Below, piece after piece: positions 5,291-12,504 of a stretch of DNA of 24,058 nt (position 1 is its first letter; each line of letters starts with the position of its first letter). This stretch comes from a virus: positions 1 to 24,058 of the IMG/VR virus record IMGVR_UViG_3300036828_001341, one strand, 5' to 3'. Below the pieces are notes generated by a model that saw nothing but the letters and a program-made list of their open reading frames with translations, was not told the origin of the DNA and did not search any database. A program made the position numbers and the translations under genes.

Positions 5291-8200
5291 CTATGCCCCT
5301 AACTTTTCGAATGGAGTTTGCGCGCCGATAGCTGCGCTGTGTCCGGCTTCTCCGCGCAGCGCGACACGGTTGAGCCCGCCCATACTGGTACCCTGGCTGC
5401 GCTCACCCACTAGCCGTGCTCCGGTTGCGCTGTGCCCGCTCAATGTTGGAACGAGTTGCCGTTGTCCCAACACTGGCGCGCAGGAAACCAGCCGCACGCT
5501 GCGCAAGGGCATGTTGGCGAACAAGCTGCCGGCGCCAGCGAACGCAGTCGCACCGAGCAGCGTTCGTTGCGCCAAGATGCCGGCGAACCGGGCATCACCC
5601 GCCAGCGCCGCGACGACTTGCTGGAAGGCCGTAGTTCCGGCTTGCAGTATGCTGGCGCCACCGAGCAGCGTTTGCAGCGCCATCAGGTTGGTGGCATGCG
5701 CGTTTATCGCACCAGCGCCCTGCAATGGCTGCGGGGCGAGCGCCGCCATTTGGCGGGCGACGGCGATCAGCGTACCTGCCGCACCGAAGCTCGCGCGGAG
5801 TGGCAACTCCACGCTGGCAACAACACTGAGGCCACCAACACTAGCGAACGCGGCGGAAATTCCCGCAGCCTGACCCAGGCGACCGAGATCCGCGGTCAGC
5901 ACGCCGGTCCCAACCCACAACGAGCCGGCGCTCATTCTGAGGGAGGCAGGAACGGTCAGCGTTGCATTGCCTGCCAGCAGCAAACTGGTGGCCATGGACT
6001 GGTTCGCGGCGGCGGCCAGCAACCCAGCGCCTGTGAATAGCGCAGAGCCTTGAGCAACGCCGGGCGTGAACGCACCCAGATCAGCCGCAAGCTGACCCGC
6101 GCCAGTCGCGGCCGAAGCCAATGACCCGCTGAGGGTCATGCGAGGAGCTGTGAGCGCGCCCGCGCCGAAGAGCGTGGCGGGGATGGGTAGCCGCTGCGCT
6201 GTCTGCGCTGTCAGCGCGCTCGTGCCTGCCATGGCGGCCGAGGCGGGTAACTGCGCCTGCAAGACCGTCGTGAGATTGCCAGTACCGACCAGCGCCGCGC
6301 TGCCCTGCAGAATATTAACGGCGAGCTTGACCAGATCGACGTTGAAGCTGCTAGCGCCACTAAACGCGGTCGCTACCTGCAACCACATATTCTCGCGGCT
6401 GGATAGCGCGCCAGCAGCAGTGAAGCTGGCAGTGCTGCCGATCAACTGCGGCAGCGCGGCTGAGAGTTGGCCAACGCCGGCCAATAGGATGCTGGTAGGG
6501 AGTCTAGCTTGGAGACCGCCAATGAGTTGGCCAGCGCCCGCGAGGTTCGCGGCGGACGCCAACCGCATGATCTCGGTTACGCTCAGCGCGCCAGCGCCGG
6601 GCCACAGAGCCTCACCGCTCCAGAGGTTCACGGCACCGAGAATGCGGAGTTCAACGCCGAGATTGCCGACGCCTGCAGTCTGAGCGGCGATGACTTGCCG
6701 CTGCGTTTCGGCCAGACTGAGTTGACCGTTAGCCGAGAATAGCGCCGCAGAGGTCGCGAGCCACTGCTGCGGACTGATAACGAGGTTGCCGGCGCCAGAG
6801 AGCGCGGCGCTCGCACCGCGCTGCACCGGCAGATTGGCCTGGAGCGCGCCAATGCCGAAGAAGTTGGCCGCCCCCGCAAGCCACTGCTGCGGGAGAGAGG
6901 CCGCGAAGGTGCCCGCGCCAGCCCATGCCGCGACGAGTGGTTGTCGCTGAACGGCAGTGGCCGTCAACGCAGCGGAGCCAGCAAACGCGGCATTGTCCGC
7001 GATCAACTGGTTGGCGGCGGCGACTAGGCTGGCGACACCAGCAAACGCGGAGGTGACAGGCCGCAGCGTCAGCAGGCTCGATGCCGAGGTGCCAGCACCG
7101 GCAAGTGTTGCGCTGCTCGCTAGCTGCAGGGACGGAGCAACAACTGAAAGCGTGCCAGCGCCGGCAAGTGCTGCCGTCGCGGCGAGTCCGACACTCGCTT
7201 GCGCTGCGAGTGCGGATGCACCAGCCCATAGAGCCGTGCCCTGCCAAGCAGTACCGGCACCGGCTAGGCGAGCTACGTCACCGACCAGCACGCCACTGCC
7301 GACCAGCGCGCTGGAAGTAACCAACAACTGATCGATCGGATCAGTGGTCGGCCAACTGGCCGTGCCCGCGCCGCTCAGTACTGCTGCGGTACCGAGCAGG
7401 ATGTTGAGCGCGGATGACTGGCTGCCCGCGCCTGCCAGCGTTGCCCGAGCAGCCAGCAATTGATTGATTGGATTGACCGTCGGCCAACTGGCTTGCCCAG
7501 CGCCGATTAAACTAGCCGCGCTGGGCAATAGTTGCGCTAACGCGGGCGCGGCAAGGGTGCCCGCACCGGACAGGGCAGCGGTCCCCTGCCACGCCGTCGC
7601 GGGGACTTGTCTGGTCAGATCAACACTTAGCGCACCTGCAGCTGACCAGATCGGAGCAACGAGCGGCGAGTATCGTTGCGCGCCAGCTGCAAGGACGCCA
7701 GCACCAGAGAAGCCGGCATTGCTGACAAGCTGCTGCGTTACTTGAGGTGCTGCTAGCGCCCCGGCGCCAGCTAATGCGGCAGCAGCCCGCGCGAGTAAAC
7801 TGGCATTGACAGTTAGGGCACCGATGCCAGCGGCAGTCGCCGCGCCTGGCCATGCAGGCGAAGCCGTACTAGAAATGTAAGTTGATAGACGACTATAAAA
7901 GTTGCTGGCGTCTGTCGCGGTCAGCGACCCACCAATAGAAATCATCACGTGCGTGTACGTATAGCATATCAATTGAGCAGTATCTAAATTGAAAGCAGAT
8001 GATGTATTGGAACCAAGGCTAACGCCATTGCGATAACCCTGCAGCGCAGCAGCGCCGCTGCGATTGGCAATAAAGAATCCACTGCTGTTAGAATTGGCGA
8101 ATCCGCCCGAACTGCTATTGTTGACTCGCAGGTAGCAATTGCCATCAGTATAAAGAGGATAAATTTCAGTTCCGCCAGCCCCGGTGATACCGTTCGCCGG

Positions 8201-9649
8201 CGAAGTTGATGCTACATTATTTAAAAACCACCCGGCAAGATGTCCGGCATTTAAGGTAAAATTTACTCCGTTGCTGCTAGGGATGTAACCAGTCGTGAGA
8301 TATGCACTACCATCCATCGGGCAGGCGTAACTGCTATAGGCCGTAAATACCGGCGCGCCAACTTCTGCTGCCAAAGCCCCCGCCACAACGTCGGTCAGCG
8401 CACCTATCTTAGTGTCAGCAGCAAATAACCAAAGCCGATCAAGCTTCGACCAAATACCGTCAGCCGTGAGGCCATCAATTAGATCGCTGACGATTTGCTT
8501 ATAAATAGCACCGACGCTGCCACCGTTGGCGACAACGGCAGCGACCCATGCATCAATTGGAGCTACTGGAGCTGCGCCCCCGGTTACATTGGCAGTCAGC
8601 GCACCGGCACCAGCAAGAAGCGCAGTACCCTGCCACTGCGTGCCCGCGCTCGCCGCCGTGTAGGTAACAACGATCAGGCCCGCGGCGCCGGTACCGATGC
8701 CGCCGGAATTTGTTCCACGCGTGCCGCCCGCCCCACCGCCGCCACCGCCGTAGAGCCCGCCCGCGCCGCCAGCAGAGGTTGCGGTTACGTTGCCGCTGAA
8801 GCCACCTCCACCGCCGCCGCCCGCGCCAGCACCGGCGTGCGAGCTATCGGATGTCTGTATCCAGTCGGTGACGTTGCCGAGTGTGCCACCCGCGTAGCCC
8901 GAGCCGACCATGCTGGCCGTCGTGGCGGTCGAACCCGCGCCGCCGCCGCCGCCGTGGCCGCCGGTCCCGGCCGAGCCGTTCGGAGCCGTCGCGCTGGAAG
9001 AACCAACACCAGCGCCGTTGGTAGCACCGACGCCGGCGGCACCCGCGGTGCCAGTTGCGGAGGCGACGCCACTACCATTCACGAGATTATTGGCAGCTCC
9101 ACCGCCAGCGCCGCCGAACCCGGCAGTGGCAGAACCTGGTCCGCCACTGCCCGCCTGCGCTGTGGGGCCACCAGCGCCACCGCCGCCACTGCCACCCCCG
9201 ATGACGCCGGTATTGGCCGAGCCACCAGCGCCGCCAGCGTTGCCAGTGCCGCTGTAGGTGACCGGGCTGGGAGTGCCATTGAGGCCGTTTGCAGCACCAG
9301 CGGAACCAGCCGTGGTCGTGTTACCGGCCTGGCCGCTGCCAGCGTAGTTCGAGTTTGTCGTGGAGGTCGATTGCCAGCAGGTCGAGCCGGTGCTGGGGTT
9401 GGCCGTGGTCGTGGAGTTGCCGGCGTTGCAGTCGAACTGGATCGTGCTGGCGGTGGTGCCGCTGGCGTAAGTAAGCTTGGTGTAAGCACCGCCCGCGCCG
9501 CCGCCACCGCCGCGCCCGCTGGTGCCGGTTGAGGCCGCGCCGGAGTTGCCGCCGCTGCCGACCAGCTCAACAGTATGGCCAGCGTCGGCCCAGTCGCTCG
9601 GCCGCGTCCACGGAACGGTGCTGGCGCTGGTGAGATAGACGACAGCCAT
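5291..9649 (-). CDS. Giant repeat tail fibre / receptor-binding protein
   Basis: 1452 residues. ATG 9649 overlaps the upstream stop (TGATG). The N-terminal ~30 residues contain a W-T/V-P-S-D-W motif typical of glycine-rich phage tail proteins. Residues ~30-330 are extremely Gly/Ala/Ser/Thr-rich with GGGGG runs (Gly_rich_2-like). One GAG repeat follows (~336-360), then a 250-residue globular domain (~345-595). That domain has an LDRLWLFAA motif and jelly-roll-like strands, similar to concanavalin/LamG-like receptor-binding domains of alphaproteobacterial phages. Residues ~600-1385 are about 37 copies of a 20-25 residue unit, A-x-L-x-G-A-G-x-L-x-A. The last ~65 residues are a distinct non-repeat end. 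Cell adsorption is the likely role (inference). The repeat type recurs in the fibre at 12505-14082. Confidence 0.85.
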   Translation of the reverse strand: MAVVYLTSASTVPWTRPSDWADAGHTVELVGSGGNSGAASTGTSGRGGGGGAGGAYTKLTYASGTTASTIQFDCNAGNSTTTANPSTGSTCWQSTSTTNSNYAGSGQAGNTTTAGSAGAANGLNGTPSPVTYSGTGNAGGAGGSANTGVIGGGSGGGGAGGPTAQAGSGGPGSATAGFGGAGGGAANNLVNGSGVASATGTAGAAGVGATNGAGVGSSSATAPNGSAGTGGHGGGGGAGSTATTASMVGSGYAGGTLGNVTDWIQTSDSSHAGAGAGGGGGGGFSGNVTATSAGGAGGLYGGGGGGAGGTRGTNSGGIGTGAAGLIVVTYTAASAGTQWQGTALLAGAGALTANVTGGAAPVAPIDAWVAAVVANGGSVGAIYKQIVSDLIDGLTADGIWSKLDRLWLFAADTKIGALTDVVAGALAAEVGAPVFTAYSSYACPMDGSAYLTTGYIPSSNGVNFTLNAGHLAGWFLNNVASTSPANGITGAGGTEIYPLYTDGNCYLRVNNSSSGGFANSNSSGFFIANRSGAAALQGYRNGVSLGSNTSSAFNLDTAQLICYTYTHVMISIGGSLTATDASNFYSRLSTYISSTASPAWPGAATAAGIGALTVNASLLARAAAALAGAGALAAPQVTQQLVSNAGFSGAGVLAAGAQRYSPLVAPIWSAAGALSVDLTRQVPATAWQGTAALSGAGTLAAPALAQLLPSAASLIGAGQASWPTVNPINQLLAARATLAGAGSQSSALNILLGTAAVLSGAGTASWPTTDPIDQLLVTSSALVGSGVLVGDVARLAGAGTAWQGTALWAGASALAAQASVGLAATAALAGAGTLSVVAPSLQLASSATLAGAGTSASSLLTLRPVTSAFAGVASLVAAANQLIADNAAFAGSAALTATAVQRQPLVAAWAGAGTFAASLPQQWLAGAANFFGIGALQANLPVQRGASAALSGAGNLVISPQQWLATSAALFSANGQLSLAETQRQVIAAQTAGVGNLGVELRILGAVNLWSGEALWPGAGALSVTEIMRLASAANLAGAGQLIGGLQARLPTSILLAGVGQLSAALPQLIGSTASFTAAGALSSRENMWLQVATAFSGASSFNVDLVKLAVNILQGSAALVGTGNLTTVLQAQLPASAAMAGTSALTAQTAQRLPIPATLFGAGALTAPRMTLSGSLASAATGAGQLAADLGAFTPGVAQGSALFTGAGLLAAAANQSMATSLLLAGNATLTVPASLRMSAGSLWVGTGVLTADLGRLGQAAGISAAFASVGGLSVVASVELPLRASFGAAGTLIAVARQMAALAPQPLQGAGAINAHATNLMALQTLLGGASILQAGTTAFQQVVAALAGDARFAGILAQRTLLGATAFAGAGSLFANMPLRSVRLVSCAPVLGQRQLVPTLSGHSATGARLVGERSQGTSMGGLNRVALRGEAGHSAAIGAQTPFEKLGA
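5500..7855 (-). repeat. Coding array of ~37 GAG-type protein repeats
   Basis: Reading the translated C-terminal half by eye gives about 37 units of mostly 20-21 residues, some 22-26. Each is centred on a G-A-G (or G-x-G, G-A-S, A-A-G) box preceded by A-x-L/F and followed by x-L-x-A. Longer units carry an inserted W-Q-G-T, L-Q-G-S or A-Q-G-S motif at intervals. At DNA level the units are diverged, so this is an old protein repeat rather than a satellite. Two WPT-x-x-P-I-x-Q-L-L units, near 7320-7360 and 7460-7500, are more alike and point to a later local duplication. Confidence 0.85.
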
Positions 9650-10041
9650 CAGGCAAGCACCAGCTTTGTCGTATCAAGCGACTTTTGCCGGTACCACGTC
9701 TTGCGCGCCCGATACGCGCGGATCGCCTCCTGCTTGTCGGGATCGTTGGTCATGGCGTTCTTGTCGACCCAGTGCTCCACAGCCAACTCACCGAGCGCGA
9801 TGACGTAGGGATGGTCACCCCAGGCGATTGGCTCGTGCACAGTCTTGCCTGGGACCAGGCAGACGTATTCACCTAGCCCGACGTGTGCCGCGAGCTGGTC
9901 GGGATGCGTCACCACCACCCGCGTTCCGCCGAAACGGTCGAGGATGCCCGCAATGCGGCTAGTACGCCGATCGCGCTTGCGGCATAGCTTGTTGCCGCCG
10001 CCCTTGCATTGCCCTTCCAGGCACGCCGGGCAGAGCGCCAT
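9649..10041 (-). CDS. Small cysteine-rich (zinc-ribbon-like) protein
   Basis: 130 residues. I use ATG 10041 because it overlaps the stop of the preceding gene (TAATG). The longer open frame to 10461 only antisenses or shadows its neighbour. The N-terminus has C4-x2-C7-x4-C12-x7-C20 with basic residues (KGGGNKLCRKRDRR), suggestive of a metal-binding knuckle. The middle has a beta/alpha pattern (TRVVVTHPDQLAAHVG). The C-terminus is basic, with RAYRARKTWYRQKS. It sits between a Gp80-like tail protein and the giant fibre and is translationally coupled to both. Possible roles are fibre assembly chaperone or adaptor. No family is recognised with confidence. Confidence 0.65.
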   Translation of the reverse strand: MALCPACLEGQCKGGGNKLCRKRDRRTSRIAGILDRFGGTRVVVTHPDQLAAHVGLGEYVCLVPGKTVHEPIAWGDHPYVIALGELAVEHWVDKNAMTNDPDKQEAIRAYRARKTWYRQKSLDTTKLVLA

Positions 10042-10451
10042 TAGGTCAAGGTGATCACCAAAGCGCTCGATGCAAGGACGAGTGAGTCGCCCGCGAGCGG
10101 GGTGCGAGGCGTTGCCAGGTTGCCGTACCAGAGCATATTCGGTGCCGCGCTGGTGGCGTTGTCGACCACGGTCAGCCCGCTGATCGCTCCCGAGGAAGAG
10201 AATGGGCCAAACGTGGCAGCCGTGGCGTTCCAGGAAGTGCCGATCCCGCCGCCAGTGGTGGCAGTGGTGAACCAGGTCGTGGCCGCGCCGATCCTGCTGT
10301 AGCCAGAACCAGCACCTACTTCCGACATGGACTGATAGGTTGGCGCCCCCAGGGCCAGCGCGACGTAGGTGCCGGGCGGCTTGACTGGCGTCGCGCTGCA
10401 CAATACCCAATCCAGCATGTTCTTCTGGCTCCAGAGACCAATATTTGCCAT
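10041..10451 (-). CDS. Phage tail protein, Gp80-like small fibre/structural family
   Basis: 136 residues. ATG 10451 has a clear GGAG 9 nt upstream. The layout matches a widespread family of small phage tail proteins: a short helix at the N-terminus, then YVALALG, a G-S-G-Y-S-R motif (about 48-53), TFGP near the middle, G-A-I-S-G-L, and MLWYGNLATPR followed by L-A-G-D-x-L. Typical members read G-G-G-Y-A-R, a central F-x-x-A-x-G, L-x-Y-G-x-L and I-x-x-G-D, and end in ALxITL, as here (ALVITLT). These proteins are found in virions or beside fibre genes; their exact position is not settled. It lies between the methyltransferase and the Cys-rich gene, overlapping the latter by 1 nt. Confidence 0.75.
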   Translation of the reverse strand: MANIGLWSQKNMLDWVLCSATPVKPPGTYVALALGAPTYQSMSEVGAGSGYSRIGAATTWFTTATTGGGIGTSWNATAATFGPFSSSGAISGLTVVDNATSAAPNMLWYGNLATPRTPLAGDSLVLASSALVITLT

Positions 10452-10457
10452 AGCATT

Positions 10458-11144
10458 TCACTCCTCTGCTTGATCGTGCCGCTGGAAAAATGCCAGGCGA
10501 CCTTGTGAAGACGGGAACGGTTGATCCCAGTGTTGGTGAAACAGCCTGCGCAGTTCGCCCCAGACGTCCTGATGGTCATCAACCCAATCGCAACTGCGGC
10601 CATTGACTACCGGCAGATAGCGAAACTGTTCATTCAACACCAACAGTCGCCCATCGCCGGAGAGATTGCGCCAGATGAAATTGATGTCCTCGATCGGTCG
10701 GCGGCAATGCTGCAGTGTCCAAATCGCAATAGCAGCATCGAAGTCCGGCGCCAGCGCGTCACATATTTCCGCTGAGCAAGACATAAACCGGTCGCTCTGC
10801 ACATAGGTGTGCGCCATGCTGCGCATCGACTTGCTGATATCGACGCCGACAACATGACAGCCGTAGTGCTCGATCATCACTTTGGCGAGACGCCCAACGC
10901 CACAGCCGTAGTCCAACACCCAGCTGTCGCGCGTGAGCTTGAGTTGATCGAAATACTGCACCATGAATTCGGTTTCATGAGTCCAGCGTTCTGCGACCGT
11001 GATGCTGGGCGTCGGCGTCAAGATCACACTCTTGGCGGCGTCGATACTCTGCTGATTGAAGATCAGCGGATTGTAGTCCAGGTCGACGGTCGGTCCGACG
11101 CTGAGTCCGTTCGCGTCGACCCCGCGGATCAGGGTCCCGTGCAT
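10458..11144 (-). CDS. Class I SAM-dependent methyltransferase
   Basis: 228 residues from ATG 11144. The longer frame to 11384 lies over the neighbouring gene and is a shadow. GGAG lies 10 nt upstream of the ATG, which is separated by one base from the preceding stop. Motif I is V-L-D-Y-G-C-G-V-G-R-L (residues 76-86), motif II G-V-D-I-S (100-104), and a motif IV-like stretch F-D-A-A-I-A-I-W-T-L-Q-H lies near 135-146. These make a Rossmann-fold SAM binder of the small-molecule or glycan O/N-methyltransferase type, rather than a DNA methyltransferase; no DPPY/NPPY motif is seen. Its place next to a glycosyltransferase in a fibre module suggests modification of a glycan or of the fibre itself (inference). 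Confidence 0.85.
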   Translation of the reverse strand: MHGTLIRGVDANGLSVGPTVDLDYNPLIFNQQSIDAAKSVILTPTPSITVAERWTHETEFMVQYFDQLKLTRDSWVLDYGCGVGRLAKVMIEHYGCHVVGVDISKSMRSMAHTYVQSDRFMSCSAEICDALAPDFDAAIAIWTLQHCRRPIEDINFIWRNLSGDGRLLVLNEQFRYLPVVNGRSCDWVDDHQDVWGELRRLFHQHWDQPFPSSQGRLAFFQRHDQAEE

Positions 11145-11145
11145 G

Positions 11146-11388
11146 TCAGTGGCGCTCCACCTTGTTCCCGTCTTTGTCGACAATATGGATCTGCGATTCG
11201 TCAATGCGCAGAACGCCAAAGCCCTTGCTTTCGGCGAGTGGCTGCTGCGTCTGGATCGGACGGCAGATCTGATAAATCGCGCGCGGCGTCGTACCGGGCA
11301 CCAGCATCCAGCCTTCGCGTCCTTTGGCTTCCAGCGCCTGTTGAACATTCGCATCGAGCGGAACGACGAACGTGTCGAATTCAAGCAT
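11146..11388 (-). CDS. Small hypothetical protein between glycosyltransferase and methyltransferase
   Basis: 80 residues from ATG 11388, which follows GGGGAAG at good distance. It overlaps the glycosyltransferase stop by 8 nt. The N-terminal 45 residues (EFDTFVVPLD, EGWMLVPG) recall the short alpha/beta DUF4177-like pattern of a strand, then a helix, then E-G-W-x-L-V. The second half ends in a strand-rich basic tail (FGVLRIDES, IHIVDKDG). There is no signal peptide or TM. It is coupled to both flanking enzymes, so it may be a partner of one of them. Function unknown. Confidence 0.65.
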   Translation of the reverse strand: MLEFDTFVVPLDANVQQALEAKGREGWMLVPGTTPRAIYQICRPIQTQQPLAESKGFGVLRIDESQIHIVDKDGNKVERH

Positions 11389-12484
11389 GAGGCTTCCCCT
11401 TCTCCAGCAATTGCGCCGCCGCCCTGATGACTGCATCAGCCGGGATATCGGAGATGCATGCAGCGCCGTTCTTCCATTGGTTCAAGCGGCAGGTGTCTGC
11501 AGTGTCGTGCAGCCTATGGCACGGCCAACAATCGACCCGGCGCGGGTCGGCATGCAGGCTGACCGTATTGCGCCAGTGTTTGGTAATGTTCTGGACCGAG
11601 GCATGCGAATGCAGCACGATTTTCGGGCTGGGCTCGAGCGCGACCGCCCAAGCTGGCCCAGTATCTGGTCCAATCATTAAATCCAGCGATTGCGTGAACG
11701 ACAACACCCGCCGCAGCGGCCAACCGTCGCCGCCCACATGCTGCAGTCCGGCTTTGCTGCCGTTCTGCGCTTCGACCATCTGGAAAGTCTGCTCGGCCAG
11801 TGCATAGTCCGGCGTGCCCGGTCCCCTGCCGATCAGCACGACTTGCGCGTCCAACTCCTTGATCAGTCGACCAATGGTCTGTGGCGCTTGTGGATAGACC
11901 TTGTCGATACGCGTGCCGTTGCAGCACCAGCCAATGATTGGACCGGTGCCGATCTTGTTGCGCGTCTGTTGCGCGTTCTCGATCTCTTCATCGGTCGGCC
12001 AGAACAGCCGATCAAAGGTATAGGGAACATCGAGTAGATCGCAGGCCGTTTCCAGATAACTGCCAGCGAAAAACTTGCGGCGATAATGCGCTGGCCACCA
12101 AAACGACGACATGGCCGGGAACGCTGCATGCCGCACCTCGACGGTGTGGCTCAGATTGGCGAAGCGGTCGTATTCTTTGCTGCGCTTGGCAAACCATTGG
12201 CACCAGGCGAGTTGGTCTTTGGGCCAATCCTCTTGCTGGTAAACCGATAGCTTATCGATATGAGGGTTGTTGAGATACAGTTCGTGGTTCGGCTCTTGGC
12301 TGATGCACTCGACCATGTAGCCGAGATCCTTGAGCGGCTTGGCGACAGCGGCCGCGATGAGGTTATCACCGACGCCGCCAAATCGACAGAAGCAAGCCCA
12401 GGCTTTGGCACCGACCTCGCGCTCAGCGTAGTGCACGAAGTTCCCATCCCGCGTGGTCGCGCTCTTCATATTGCGTTCAAGCAT
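11381..12484 (-). CDS. GT9-like glycosyltransferase (heptosyltransferase fold)
   Basis: 367 residues. ATG 12484 has GGGGG just upstream; ATG 12469 is an alternative without a clear ribosome binding site. The N-terminal C-R-F-G-G-V-G-D-N-L-I (about 33-43) matches the R-x-G-x-x-G-D loop of ADP-heptose:LPS heptosyltransferase-type GT-B enzymes. The C-terminal lobe has VVLIGRGPGTPDY (about 215-227), then L-M-I-G-P-D-T-G-P-A-W-A (269-280), the canonical sugar-nucleotide site. A Cys cluster (C319-x2-C322, C332, C343) follows and could bind metal. No signal peptide is seen. Sugar donor and acceptor are unknown. It lies directly after the SPRY fibre gene and before the methyltransferase, pointing to a virion-glycan or fibre-modifying cassette (inference). 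Confidence 0.8.
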   Translation of the reverse strand: MLERNMKSATTRDGNFVHYAEREVGAKAWACFCRFGGVGDNLIAAAVAKPLKDLGYMVECISQEPNHELYLNNPHIDKLSVYQQEDWPKDQLAWCQWFAKRSKEYDRFANLSHTVEVRHAAFPAMSSFWWPAHYRRKFFAGSYLETACDLLDVPYTFDRLFWPTDEEIENAQQTRNKIGTGPIIGWCCNGTRIDKVYPQAPQTIGRLIKELDAQVVLIGRGPGTPDYALAEQTFQMVEAQNGSKAGLQHVGGDGWPLRRVLSFTQSLDLMIGPDTGPAWAVALEPSPKIVLHSHASVQNITKHWRNTVSLHADPRRVDCWPCHRLHDTADTCRLNQWKNGAACISDIPADAVIRAAAQLLEKGKPHA

Positions 12485-12504
12485 TTAACCCCCAAGGTGA
12501 TGTT

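Noticed and set aside
5500-7855. CRISPR array or diversity-generating retroelement target
   Set aside because: The repeats are protein-level and diverged, without spacers. No reverse transcriptase, Cas gene or template repeat is in the window.
8495-9532. 345-aa plus-strand open frame rich in Ala/Thr/Arg/Gly
   Set aside because: It is antisense to the glycine-rich part of the giant fibre. The open frame follows from GGN/GCN codons on the other strand, with no ribosome binding site or domain.
9649-10461. Extended 270-aa reading of the Cys-rich gene
   Set aside because: The first 140 residues are read out of frame over the Gp80-like gene. ATG 10041 with a TAATG junction is the supported start.
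10458-11384. Extended 308-aa methyltransferase
   Set aside because: The extra 80 Arg/Ser-rich residues overlap the 80-aa gene in another frame. ATG 11144 has its own ribosome binding site.
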